Source: Anarhynchus alexandrinus (lineage: Eukaryota; Chordata; Aves; Charadriiformes; Charadriidae). Taken from it: a DNA stretch of 64,000 bases. Of this stretch, positions 34,201 through 47,237 are shown piece by piece; position 1 is the stretch's first letter; each line of letters begins with the position of its first letter. The translations under genes and the position numbers were made by a program. A model generated the notes under the pieces. The model was given only the letters and a program-made list of their open reading frames with translations. It had not been told where the DNA came from and ran no database searches. The stretch covers positions 896,471 to 960,470 of the forward strand of contig VUYV01000158.1 in the NCBI GenBank assembly GCA_008711295.1, written 5' to 3'.

Positions 34201-37200
34201 CTTCCCTCTCCTTTCCACTTACCCACTCACCTTTCCCTCAGATACATCGTCCTTATGCCAGGCAGCATTCCCAGCTCACCCTCTTTAATTCCCATTGAAC
34301 TGTTGCAAGTGGCAAAGTTGTAAGTGTGTAAAAAGCTGGTGCTTTTCATCTCACATTTTCTGTTGCTCGTCACACCATAGATATCAGTTTAGTTTGGGGT
34401 TCAGTAGTTCTGGGTTACCTGAGGTACCTGAAGCGCTGCAGCCAGAGAGGCCTCTTTATAATGGAGCAATTAGCTTAATTGTCTTTCTTTGAAAAGGAAA
34501 GGGTGAGACTCTTCTTGTATTCAGCCTAGCGAATTTGAACCAAGATCTGACCGAAACAGAGAATGCGTTGCAGTAGTTAAATAACTACGTTGATCAGGAT
34601 AGATCAGTGGGTTGGGTGGAAGATAAGCCCAGGCCAGGGACTCCTCAGTAATTTCTGCTCAGCACAGGTATGTTAACAAAGAGCTTGTGATCACTATAGT
34701 CACCCAAATCATGTATAACCATATGGGTATAAAGTGCTCTAGGAAAGTAAGAAATAAGAGGTCAAGATTTTCTGGCAGCAGCTTCTGGAAGGAACAGAGC
34801 TGAGATCTGCGATGTCTTGTGGGAGCTCTCTCTACTCTGTGGTGAAGAGGAGGCTTATCTAAATCTCATGAAACTGGAATGTGCTGTAGTTTTGTTCTTC
34901 CCAGTCTGAGGGTTAAATCTGCATTTCCTTCGATGTCTCTCCAGCTAACATGAAAATAACTTCCATGTGTCACTTCTTTTCTCTTTAAAAATAGTTGGAG
35001 TTCCTTCTAAATTATGTTCAGTATTCAGAATATACCCCCAAAATACAAATATCACCAAGTACTTGAATGTAGTTTTAATTTCTTCATTTTGATATGTTGT
35101 TCAGTGTTAGAAGACCTCCTCTGTTCTTTCTTCAGTGCTAAAGAGCAGCCATCTTCTGACTGGTGTCTTAAACTCCCGACACCTTTCTGAACATTAGTTG
35201 TGATAAGTTATTTCACGTTTCCATTACATAGACAAAGAAACAAGAAGTGAGGTGAGGTCCCTTCATGGTGAGCAAGGGGAAATGTGGTTGTCAGTTTGGG
35301 TTAGGACCCCAGGGTTCTTGTCTCACAGGTCTGGTTTCTGACCACAATGGCACGTTACTAACCGGGATGTCTTTTGGCTGCCCTGCTGGTATTCCAATCA
35401 GGAATATTTGGCAGAAGGGCGTAGAAGTTACATCTCCATACTTTTTGTGAAGAGTTGTAGGAGAGGAGAGAGTCAATCTGAGGGAAATGCAGGAAGAATT
35501 GAGTCACTGCCTGCTCCGAGAGGCAGCCAACACTTGGCCAGTCCTCCAGTGCTATCTGGAGGGGGTGCTGTCAAACCTTGTGCAAGGGTGGCCTGAAGGC
35601 ATTGCGGGGTCCTGCCTTGGTGGGGAAGAGTTGGAGGAGTTGCACTGAGGAGCAGAAGGGATGCAGGAGAGAGGCTGGGGGTGCTGTGACAGTGCTGCTG
35701 GGGAGCTGTAGGGTATTGTGCAGGACCTATTAATTGTGCTGCCCACGGAGCAATTTATAATTTACAATCTCTGATTACCATTCAGAGAAAGAGATGAGAA
35801 GAAAACAAGGGTGGCAGAGAATAGTTCTGTTTCCTTTTGTGATGAAGTGGGATTTCAATGAAGGTTGCAAGATCACATTTAGGGCAAATATAGCTTTGCC
35901 GGCTCTTTCACCAAGAATGTTTTTGTTTCTTTGAAGATGAGATTACTAGATTCTGACAGAGCTGTCTGTCTCCATGGTAGCAGAGCAGGCTATGGAGGGG
36001 ACAAATGCAAACCCAAGTTTTCATTTCGGCTAACGCTGTTTTCTTAGGACTTGCCTGCACTGGGACACTCAGGAATGTTAAAATGAAATAAACTAATGCA
36101 CATATGTTAAGTTGCACTAAACCTCTGCGTGGATGCTCTCATTCATTGTAACTTAGGTCACCGTATCTTAGCCTGCTGTAAAATAAAACTGCCTTTCTTC
36201 TGAATGAAGATGTAATAAAGCTTCATCTATATACATCGTCTAGTTAATTTGTCTTGACTAGACATTTTCCTTAGCATCCCCATGTAAACGAAGCCTTAAG
36301 TGAAGACACTACTGGGGCCACATTGTTGGGCAATGAAGATCCCAAGCTTAGCTGAGAGTGGTGTTAGGGTGCGATAGGACCAGACACCGACTTCTCCTCA
36401 GGAAGCCCTTGTTAACACAAGCCTAAAAATATCTGCTTCTTGATGCAAACAGTCACATCTATTATAAGAGGTTTCAATCTGCCTTTTTGAAAAAGTTTAT
36501 AGTGAGGCAATTCCAGAAATATTTGGAGGCTTCATATTTCCTTGATCCCAGCCAAATTGGTTTCAGGCCTCATTATGGTAGGGAAACTATAAGACTGTCT
36601 GTCTTATTAGCTTACTGGTAATAGCCAAAGACTGAGTTTATGTATCAATTATCTACAAAAAATAGGGTCAGGAACTTTGGGGACATCGATGGTAGACAAA
36701 TATACTTCACTGGCAAATATGTTTCACAAATACACAGGCGCTTCTTTCAGTGTAGAAGGTCACAGTGAAAATGACAACTGATCTTGTGTTACAGGATTTA
36801 TTGCATGACGTTTGACAAGGTAGAACGAATATGGAGTCTTATCAAGACAAAATATTATAGAAGTGGCTCCACTAACTGGCGGAGCTCAGAATTTCCTGTT
36901 TTGTGATAATGGGTAGATACACGACTTTGAATATGTCTTAAATGCTTGCATTTAATTCATTCTGGTCTTTGAAAATACAAAAAGCTGCCAATATGTTGTG
37001 TCAGTGATCCCACCTATAGGTAGTCTTGCTTACCCAGAAACTAAGAAGCGTTTCCCACAAGAACAAGAAATAGGATAATTAAGATCTTCAGTCAGTTAAG
37101 AATGCATTTCACACTTTTCATATCAAAAGAACCTCACTCTCTTTATCTGAAAGGGCATTCCCACAGGATGACGAATGTAGGTAACACCCATGTTCATAAG

Positions 37201-40200
37201 CGGGAGCTGACTGTATCCCAAAAGTTAATTGAGTTCTGAAGATGGAGATATGGGAGAATCATAAGAGTTAGAAATAGTTCTTTGAAAGATCCACAGCTGA
37301 AGACTCCAAGGATTGCTGTGTTTGTCAGCCTGTATATCTGTCTTGATCTGGATAATATGTCACATTCTCTAAGGAAAATGTTTCTCTAAGCCCTGAGGAA
37401 TGTAAAATAACAGGTAAAGGGAGAATCTAGAAGTATATGGTGGCATCTCTAAACCAGAGCAGAACTATATGGATTTTGTTGGTTTTTCCAAATTTTTAGT
37501 TGCTCTTTAGAAGTTGAATGGTTTTCACCAACAGACTGATATTTAAAAGAATTAGTACTTAACAAATAGCTGATGCTGAAATGTTGAAGATAAGTGATCA
37601 AAAGCAGGAGATTCCAACTAAAACACAATTGTTGCAATGAAAAAAGCAAGGCAGAATTACTAAAAAAAAAAGAGTAAAGAAATACATTATACACTGAGGC
37701 CACCTACTGGGTATTGTTGAATTAGCAGAGCAAATGCTAAAAAACTGGAGTCAGTTGGCAAGAGTCCAAAATAAAATAAGAGCACTATCTTGCTCTTAAA
37801 AAAAACAAAAACAAAAACAAAAAAAACCCCACTCCAAACAAATCCAAAGAAAAAAAAACCAGCCGAAAAACCCGTGGGGAAAAAGATATAAAATCTACAT
37901 TCTGGAAACTCAGATTTTTATTTACGCTTGAAGAAGTTTCAGAAAAAGAAACTGAACTTGTTATGAAGCTTCTTTTTTTTTTTGTGGCTATCAGTCCTCT
38001 GAAGGGATGTTATCTCTTTTTCCAATTATAACATTGTCCCTTGTGCTTTAATAAAAGTGACATGACTGAGCTGGTGCTCAGAGTAATGCAACTCCTTGGA
38101 TCTGGATTCTGCTGGAAAGCCTATCTTCATCTTTCTCCTTTGTAAAATCAAAGTAGGTTGTCCTAAAGGAATCTTGAAGGCAACTTATAAAACAGTTATT
38201 TCTGGTGCTTTAAACTAGTCCCATTCAAACCAAATGGTAGAGTTCATCCATGATGGTATGGTAGGAAAAGGGCATTTTTATCTCTTGAAGTGTGGTCAAG
38301 ATATTAGAAATGATGACTAATCATTATATAACTGAGTGATTCCTTTTAACTTAATCATTAAAATGAATTTAGTATCTGGATTTGTTAATGGCAATTTAAG
38401 GCAGCATTGCTCTGAGAAGAATGTAGCAGTAAAATCAGTGTGCTAGGCATTGGGCTTATTTAGTTCTGCTAAAATTCAGTTTGTTTTTCAAACTAGCAAA
38501 TTTAGTGTATGTTCTTCAGCTTTAAAATACAGCTGTTCCTGAGCAATTTTGTCAGTCCAGGAAAGTCTTCAGACCTTATAAATGTCGGGGCAGAGTCAGG
38601 GGAGTATGACTGAGTGTAACACACTCTCAGGACTGTCTTGAGGACAATTTCGTATGAGTGTAGCCAGACTGTAAAACTGAAAGTTTTACAAGAGCTGAAT
38701 GTTCTTGGTGTCTGATCTTTTCTACCACTTGACTTGCAAAAACCTGTCTAAGAAGTAGAGTATTTTGGGAAGATGGAATGCCATCACCAGAAGATACCTG
38801 CCTTTTGGGCACTTCTCCATTCCTTTTCCTCTCCGAAGCCCTTCCCTCTGTTGGTACAGAAAAGTGTGGATGACTAAAGAATGTGTAGAAATTTGGCCAC
38901 TGATTTCAGTGCAAAATCCACAGTGAAACATAATCTAAACAGAAAGCTCTTATTCTACCACCTGTATCAATACAATCTGTAGCAATGAATGATCGTAAAT
39001 GTCTTACGGTAACACCAGATTTTAAAGAAATCAGGAGCAAAATATCAAGGATTTGGCAGAGGAAGATTCTCGTTCGTTTCAGTGTGGAAGGTGGCATTAG
39101 GCTAATTTAGACAGTAATGTGTTGCGGGTAGCGCTGTAGGCTGCAGGTGGAAGCAGGCTCCACACCAGGTCCTGCTGATGGTCCCCCACTGGTGGCAAGA
39201 GCAGCGCTGCCACCCCAGTCTGACTCTATGAGCCCTCGTGCGGCTGGTTGGTAGGAGAAGGACTTTGCGTGCTGTGGGAGATCATGGCATAGGAAAGATG
39301 CTGTGGGGCTCTGCTGTAAATGCATGAAAGTTGGACTTTGGTGTCTCAGAGGGTAAAGTAGGAGCGGGCGATGCTGTATGCAGTTTGGTTCATCTGAGAG
39401 AAGTGTTTTTGAATGGGATGAAAAGAAGGTTAGCTTCCAGGCCGCCCCTCTTAGGGACTGTAGGAAGAACTCTGATTTAGTCATCGCTGGATGCATTAAA
39501 ACAAAGTGGGCTATGAAATTTAGAAAAGAAATAGAACTGAACTGGGCAGAAAAGAAGAAATTTCAGCCTTCCTGACAGGGATGGCCGAGGCCTACTGGTG
39601 AGATTGCCCCAGGTAATGGCGTTGGAGGGAGCACAGTGCATCCCCTCCTTTCAGCTTGTATGCACAGCTCAGTCAGACTCCAAAAACCTCAATTCACAGG
39701 GAGAGCTTTCCATCCAGTAGGACAGGGCAAGAGACTGCCTGGTTATCCAGCAAAACCTTGGACAGTTTTGGCCTCAGTTGTCGTGATTTCTGCTTCTGGT
39801 TGTTTTGTAACTAAACAGAACTGGACAATACAGAGCTCAGGAACTTATTCCACAGTTAAAGAACAACAACATGGGCATGGCAGACATGGACATGTAGACA
39901 CAGCTACAGCAATGGGGAGAAGTCTGAGTGAAACACATACTGTCTGGACAAATGGTAGGGAAGAGGCATCATTTTTCACTCAGAGCATCTGAGCAGTGCC
40001 CTGTGCTTGCTGATGCTGGAACGTCAGAAGTGGGGAAAAGCACTGTCAAGGCTGAAAGTCTGCTGTGTGGTTTTCCAGGCATTTCACTGCAGATTTATAG
40101 TCGGTAAACTTGGCTTCTGAATTATAGGGATGTATTCAATTTTTTTGCTGGCTTCAGTATGTTGCTGATCTTCTGTGCACAATTTTTTTCTTCAGAAAAG

Positions 40201-41016
40201 TTTCCAGTTCCTAGGGAATGGATTGTAGATTTAAGTTCTTCTGTTTTCTTCCCTGCTGAAAATAATGTGCTGGTCTTCGACTTGTCTGCAAGAGCAAATC
40301 TAGCTTTCAACATATGTGCTACTTGGTATTTACTGAAACCAACTATCAAAGTGATTAAGTAGTCTGCCTCATACAGTATAACCAAATATACTCACCATCT
40401 CCATGAGAGGCTTTTACCATTCTGAATCAGGTAAAGAACAGATTGTAATGGCGGTGAACAAATATCTGATATCTTGTCATGAGACCGGCAATTAGTACAG
40501 CGCTTGAGCACCAGAGAATACTCCACGAATCTTATGTGGTAAATTCATTCTCTCTTTAAAAAGATGTTAGTAGAGCTGGATGGATATATTCGACTTGTTA
40601 GGAACCTTATTGTCAGAAAGCCATAGGGCTTTTTTTGCACAGGACACGCTAAGAAAACAGAATTACACTTCTTATTCTGAGCCATTTTCTGTGCTGCCAT
40701 CAGTTGAAAGCGAGAACAGATGAGGTCTACAATAAGTTACCACAATTTGGGTTCCTGATGCGTGTTGTATCTAAACAGAGTCATAATTGCTGACCCATTG
40801 GTTAATTAACATTCCTTTCATCTGAACTTTGTCATTAAGTGTGTCACAAGAGGGCTGAATCCCATTCAGTGTTTGAATATGTGGTGGGAAAAGCAACCTA
40901 TCCGTTTTTATGGACACAAAGACAGGCTCCTCTATCAGCAGAGGGATACTTACCCACAGGCTGAGTAGCAGCCCTGCTGGAAAAGACCTGCGTGTTACAG
41001 GGGACAATTAGGAGTT
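31222..41016. other. Long non-coding interval
   Basis: No recognisable coding exon, RNA gene or well-preserved transposon. Frames of 60-118 codons are scattered on both strands without domains. There is an A-rich tract at 37798-37830 and a compositionally distinct stretch near 33540-33840. Confidence 0.5.
37798..37830 (+). repeat. A-rich (CAAAAA)n tract
   Basis: Near-perfect A5C units after a TTAAAAAAAA run. This could be the poly(A) end of an unrecognised retroposon or a simple low-complexity tract; no target duplication could be defined. Confidence 0.85.
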
Positions 41017-41371
41017 ACATTTGAGCCAGGACTGTGTGCTGGCAGACAGTAAGGCAAACTGCATAGTGGGCTACACCAAGAGAAGCATGGCCAGCAGGTT
41101 GCGGGAAGTTATTGTCCTCATCTAATCATCTAATAACAAGGTGCAGTAACCACAGGCTCTTGTCTGGGGTGTTCAGGATGGACATTAGGAAAGACTTCTT
41201 TATTAGACTCATAGTGCACCACTAGAGAGTGAGTCCAGGGGGATGGAGGAATCTCCTTCCAATTTTCAAGGCTCAGATAGCCAAAGCTATGACCATGTTG
41301 GGTTGAGTGGGAAGTTGGGTTAGAAACCTCCAGAGATACCTTCCAGTCAATGTGTCTATGATTCTGTGATA
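41017..41371 (+). mobile_element. Diverged CR1 LINE fragment with internal deletion
   Basis: It starts with gccaggactgtgtgctggca and ggctacaccaagagaagcatggccagcaggt, matching the CR1 block that encodes [12 protein letters not shown]. It then jumps to 'ttcaggatggacattaggaaagacttcttta' and ends near 'ttccagtcaatgtgtctatgattctgtga', the CR1 tail. About 500 bases expected between these blocks are missing. The frame is destroyed. Confidence 0.82.
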
Positions 41372-42719
41372 AGTCCTGTGAAAAAGAAAAGATAATTCTG
41401 CCTGCCTGAAGTGAAAGCTGGCAACGTTCAGCTGCACTTACTACAGCCCATGAGTATTTTTCATGTGATTTAGGAATTATTCCAAACACAGTGACATCAT
41501 TCACAGAGCTCTGGACTGTACAATGGTTACAAAGAATCCCTGCTATCATTCTTTGGCTGTCGATAGATGTCTATATGGCACAAATTTGAAACAGAAATAT
41601 CTATGAAGCCCCTACAGTCCTCGTCCCAGGTTACTTGCAGATATGTGCTCCATAAACAAGAATAGAAAACACCTCTATGCTGTGACCTTCTTAAATGGTT
41701 CTACAGCAAGTAGCCCATGAATCACAAGAAGGAAGTGATCAGTCCCCACAGCCTTTCCTGGCTCCCCTGGGACTGCGTGAAGATGCATCATATCCTTGGT
41801 TTTCCTCTTCGTCTGTCAGTGTCTGCATCTGTACTAGTAAAGAAAACAGCATCAGAGCCTGAGCATGCTCTCATGGTCTTCTATACTGTGGCATTATTAG
41901 TGTCCTGCCTGATTAGGTTTTTGTCCTTACCAGCCAGCACTCTCCCAGACAATGCGTGGCTATGGTTTTGAGGACAGTACAGGCCGGGGATTGTTCCCTG
42001 AGGCCACCCCATTTTTGAGGGGAAGAGAATTTGAGCTTGTAGACCTCAGCGACTGGACATTCTTCTTATTTTTCACATGCTTGTTGCAACACGAAGCTAT
42101 GCAAAGTTCTATGTGTCTGCAAGGAGTCAAGTAAGAGAATGTGGTTTCCCAGGTGTCTCAGTAGACATGAAGATTCAGTCAGTGGCAAACATTGAAGTGC
42201 TGCTAGTAGATTCAAGTACCATAAAAACTGCTCATCTAGTGTCTAAGATTATTTGAGAGCTTGCAGTTGCCCTTCTGGTGAAAAAGAAGCTGTAATGATA
42301 CACACATTTGTATTTACCGTGCATTTTGTTGCTAGTGATCTCCCAGATATTTCAGAGCAAATTGTCTATTCACCTTCTTCATGCCACCCTTGATTTCTAG
42401 ACCTCTTATCATATTCCCAACTGTCTCCTCACCATCCTGATCTATTCTACCTCTTCTTTATAGGAAGGCCACTCTGTGGTTCAAAGTTATCCTTGCTAGG
42501 TTTCTCTCTACCTTTTCATTTCTGCTACACCCTTTCAGTCATGTTCTTGGTATTCGTAATACACATAGTTGATTTTACCCAGTGGCATAATGACATTTTT
42601 TGTCTTGTTCACTATTCATTTCCTAATAATTCATAGCATTTCCCTTATTTTTTAAAAATCATTATTCAACATTTATATTTGATGTTTGTGTTGATATTTT
42701 CATGTAACTACCTATTATA
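41372..42719. other. Non-coding interval
   Basis: No recognisable feature is seen. The frame 41130-41549 (minus) overlaps the CR1 relic and is not a gene. Confidence 0.5.
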
Positions 42720-43300
42720 TCTTTAAAATCTCACTCCCTAGTAGTAATAGCCAATTTGGGGCCATCATTAGATTTGTATGCAAAGTTAGGATAGTGTTTT
42801 CATGTATCATTTTACATTTGTTTACATAAATCTGATTTCCTCTGCTGCTTTCGTACTTAGTCACTCAATCTCCTGAGGCTCTTCTGCAGTTCGTTTTCAG
42901 CCCTCATGATGCTGTGTAACCGCATCAGCAGCACACCGTGCCTCTTTCTGAGTCACACCTTTTTGTGGTCATTTCGGATATGATGAACACTTTGGATCTG
43001 AGCACAGGTCGTAGACGTGCTCCATGTAGTCTGTGACAGTTGGCAGTTACTCCTATGGCTCCCATTTTTTTTAACAATTGTAATGACACGAGGGCTTTTC
43101 CTGCTAGCCCTGGTCTGTGTATTTTATTTTTTTTTTAATCTTGTCAAATGTCTTTTTTGAATCTGTATAGACTATGTTAAATTTTTCTCCCTTTGTGTCC
43201 CTTGTAGGCTTCTTGATTCCTTCAAAGAAGAACAATAGATCTGTGAGGCAATGTAGTAGCTTTCCTAAAGTATACGAAATTCTGTCTTTATTCTGTATTG
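42720..43300 (-). mobile_element. Ancient CR1/L3-like LINE fragment, reverse orientation
   Basis: The plus strand carries, in order, worn versions of blocks seen in the antisense of ancient amniote CR1/L3 reverse-transcriptase genes. They are 'cagtcactcaatctcctgagg...cttctgcagttc', 'gatgaacactttggatctgagcacagg', 'cttgtcaaatgtcttttttgaatctgtatagactatgtt' and 'gattccttcaaagaagaacaatagatctgtgaggcaatg'. The identification comes from remembered similarity to turtle and crocodile copies. Divergence is high, so boundaries are approximate. Confidence 0.62.
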
Positions 43301-46133
43301 CTGGTGTCAGCCGTTTGCAGGAAACAGATGTTGCCTCTGCTTAGTATAGGCAGAGATATATTGAATGATATGAATGGAAATGGGCACCTGAAATAATGCA
43401 GAAAAAATATTTCTGGAATATATAATTTGTTTGCTTTGTTTGCACTGCTTTAATAATCTTCTGACAGAATTGCAACAATGTATACATTGCATATCTACCA
43501 TTCACAGTTTCCTCAGTCAAGAAATATTGCTGATGCAAGTTATATTTTCCCATCAAAAAAATTCCTGAGTAGTTATGCAGAGGCAACTGCCCACTACTAA
43601 ACAAATATTATTACTTTCTCCTATTCCATTGCAATGAAGATGTGTAAAATATAAAGCAATGCTACAGAATATCTGTTTTGACCTAACACTAGTTTGTTCT
43701 GTGCTGCAAATAAGAAAGCAAAGGACTCTTATGGCTGAAAAAGAATTGGAAAAAAAATCCTGACAGGTAAACTGCGTTTAACTGTTCCAGTCACTAAATC
43801 TTCAGACTTCATTATGGTCAATTAACTGAAGAAAATGAAATGGCAGACATTGCAGAGCTCAGGTGTGGACAACATGTCAGCCCCCCATAGGTTCCAACAA
43901 GTAAGCACTTACTCTACAGAAGAAATAGGATTACTTGACCTCAGGGCTGGCTGTTGACCTACACAGCCATTTAGCTTGAGTGGCTAAACGTCACTAACAT
44001 TAATAGAAATGACTACTTATAGAGAACTAGCACATTCGCACCCTCCCATGTCCTCCCACAGCATCTGAGATGGTAAGCCGTGAAAATAAGTTGTTTCGTC
44101 TGAAAGGGAAAGATGCTGGAGAATGTACCAAGTTGCTTTCTGCAGGCTTGCCGTGATGAATAATTGCTAGATACTATCAGATGGCTCACATGTGGAGTTC
44201 AAGAACAATCTCTCTTGGATCTTTCTTATCATCAGGCTAAACTGATCAGGTGGCATAAACTCAAGTACTTGAAAAAGGTAGATGATACCCCTCTCTGTCT
44301 ATTAGTTACTCCGTACAACCATGCTGCTGTTTCTGTCTTGTTGGCTCTGTACTTGGACAAAGTTAGCCCAAGGATGAAAAACAGCTGTGTGAAACAGAAC
44401 CCATGCAAGAGTCATGATGTGAGGAAAGCCTTTCTGAGGAGTGCAAAATGCAGTCTACTTTGGAGTTAGTCGATCCACATCTGTAATTGATCAACTGAAT
44501 CTATAATTTAGAAGTCCTTTTGCATTCCTCGATTGTGCTAAGTTCGGACATAGCATTACCCATGAGTAATGCTTTCTATGAGTTTTGATTGGCTAGAAGA
44601 CCCCATCCCATGCTGGCAGACAATGACACGTTACTCAGTTATTCATGCTTCACTTGCTTCCTGGCTGGACTACAAGAGTCTGATGTATTTGGTCACCAGG
44701 CTTTTCAGCACTTAGCACCATTCACCTAGAATAAAAGGCCCTCAGCCATGCTGTTTATTTTGACTGTATCATCAGACCTGTCCTCAGCTGTCTACAATCT
44801 CTTCCCGCAAAGCAGTCAAAAGCAAGATTTGGTCCTTCTCATCACAGCGGGGTTTCCCACATTGGCCAAAAAGCATCTACAGCTTAGTGTTGACAACTAC
44901 ACTCATCTGTCCCTGCAGACCATTCCCTTTGCTCCCTATCTCCACCTCAGTAGGGGTAAATGCTCACATAAAAGTTGTCTGTCCGGGAAACAGAATGTTC
45001 TTGGAGACCACTCTGGGATTGTGAAATAAATATCCTGGGATGTAAGGACAGTCACAAACCTGACCTTCCAGTCAAAGTACAAGAGACATTTATTTGACCT
45101 TCTCTAGCAAAAACACTGAGGCACCATACATGTTTATAATAAACCCAGCTCTACCAAAAGATGACACTTCACTGCCCAAGCATCCTCCCTTGGGAAGAAG
45201 ATGAGAGAACAAACAGCATGCAGCAAGCAAGAAGTCATGCTGCTTAATGTATTTTGGAATGACTCTCCAATGTCATGCTAGTGAGTGCAGTATAAAGAAC
45301 TCTTGCAAAGCTGAGCAGAAAGTTGCCTGCTTCCCATGCTGTAAGATGGTCCCGATGCAACCTTGGTACCTCCTTCTTTGAACAACATGTAAATGGAGTT
45401 GAGAAAGTAAACACACGCTTTCCTTCAAACACATTTGGTTCTGCCATTTGAACGTTTGCAATACTGCCGTAGGGCATGACATACAAACTGTACTCAACAT
45501 TTTTCTGTTGTAGAATTTTTTAAGATTGAGGCCCAAACCCTGCAAAACCACCCCTAGTTCTCCTCTGTGCTCAGCCCCAAACTCCTTACCCAATGAATCT
45601 GAGCCTCCACTTCCTCTACTAGATGCCATTTTTTTTTGTCAAGCTTACAGCTTCCTTATCCATGACAAGAGCTCTTAGGCAGAGGTGGCAAACACATGAA
45701 CAAAAAAATGAAAAAAGTGATTGTCATAGTGATAAGAAAGTGCAAACCCAAATACTAATAAAGCAATAAAACCAAATGAAGACAGTGTCTGTATTTTTAT
45801 CATCTGCCTTTTATAAGAATTCATCTTCCTCCATCTTCTACCTCTTGAGAATTCATCAGAAACTTAAAAAAATTTAAAGTAGTAAGGCATTTTAGTGATA
45901 AGTAGAGTTGAGTGCACTTAAAAGAAAAATGCGCAGTGGAACCAACGTCTTGGAAACCTGGTGGCAGAGATTCCTGTCACAGTTTCATGAAGGACCTGTG
46001 AGAGTAAGTGAATTTCCATGCCTAATTTTCAATCATAAATGATTAAGTATGAACTCTGTCTCTGTACAGGAAGACCTTTTTTACTGGTCATCAGTCATTT
46101 TGACCGTTGCAGACAGTGCCATGCAAACACAAG
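43301..46133. other. Non-coding interval
   Basis: No recognisable exon or repeat. The frames 44164-44469 and 44748-45029 (plus) have no known domain and typical intergenic composition. Confidence 0.5.
46129..46133. repeat. Left target-site duplication of the solo LTR (ACAAG)
   Basis: Identical to 47233-47237 on the other side of the LTR. Confidence 0.85.
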
Positions 46134-47232
46134 TGTGGTGGGTTGACACTGGCTGGACACCAGGTGCTCACCAAAGCTGCTCTATCACTGCTTTCCTCAG
46201 CTGGACAGGAGAGAGAAAATATAACAAAAGGATCGTGGGTCGCGATGAGGACGGGGAGAGATCACTCACAAATTACCATCATGGGCAAAATAGACTTGAC
46301 TTGGGGAAAATTTGAAAAATTTGAAAACTTGGGGAAAGTCCAATCAGAGTAGGGTAATGAGAAATAAAAATCTAAATCTTAAAACGCCTTCCTCCCACCC
46401 CTTTCTTCTTCCCAGGCTCAACTTCATTCCCAGTTTCTCCACCTTCTCCTCCCGAGTGGCACAGGGGCACAGGGAATGGAGGTTGTGGTCAGTTCATCGT
46501 ATGTTGTCTCTGCTGCTCTTTCCTCCTCAGGGAAAGGACTCCTCACACTCTTCCCCTGCTCCAGCGTGGGGTCCCTCCCATGGGAGACACTCCACCACGA
46601 ACTTCACCAGTGCGAGTCCTTCCATGGCTGAAGTCCTTCCTTCAGGAACAGACTGCTCCAGTGTGGGTTTCCTGTGGGGTGACAAGTCCTGCCAGCAAAC
46701 CCGCTCCAGCATGGGCTCCTCTCTCCATGGGGCCACAGGTCCTGCCAGGAGCCTGTTCCAGCACAGGCTCTTCATGGGGTCACAGCCTCCTTTGGGTGCA
46801 TCCACCTGATCTGGTGTGGGATCCTCCACAGGCTGCAGGTGGATATCTGCTCCACCATTAACCTCCATGGGCTGCAGGGGGACAGCCTGCCTCACCATGG
46901 TCTTCACCACGGGCTGCAGGGGAACCTCTGCTCTGGTGCCTGGCGCACCTCCTCCCCCTTTTTCTTCACTGACCTTGGTGTCTGCAGAGCTGTTGCTCTC
47001 ACATGTTCTCACTCTTCTTTTCTGGCTGCTGCTGCACAGGCGGGTTTTTTTCCTTCTTAAATGTGTTCTCAATGGGGTGCTACCACCACTGCTGATGGCC
47101 TCGGCCTTGGCCAGCCGGGGTCCGTCTTGGAGCTGGCTAGCATTGACTCTGTTGGACATAGGGGAAGCTTCTAGCAGCTTCTCACAGAAGCCACCCCTGT
47201 AGCCCAAAACCTTGCCACGCAAACCCAATGCA
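46134..47232. mobile_element. Solo LTR of an avian endogenous retrovirus (ERVL-like), 1099 bp
   Basis: It starts TGTGGTGGGTTGACACTGGC and ends ...ACGCAAACCCAATGCA, so it has TG...CA ends, and it is flanked by perfect ACAAG duplications (46129-46133 and 47233-47237). A 5-bp duplication fits ERVL. Inside are repeated units of the 'ctgctccagcgtgggtcc...cacgggg' kind (about 46560-46960), typical of a common bird LTR. A plus-strand AATAAA is at 46363-46368, but orientation is not settled. No internal coding region remains. Long frames here (such as 46527-47228, minus) come from the proline/serine-rich repeat sequence and are not genes. Confidence 0.88.
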
Positions 47233-47237
47233 ACAAG
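47233..47237. repeat. Right target-site duplication of the solo LTR (ACAAG)
   Basis: Identical to 46129-46133. Confidence 0.85.

Noticed and set aside
44164..45029. Plus-strand frames of 101 and 93 codons
   Set aside because: No domains, ordinary composition and no flanking splice or promoter signals.
46527..47228. 233-codon minus-strand frame
   Set aside because: It lies entirely within the solo LTR and follows its GC-rich internal repeat units; it is not a host or viral gene.
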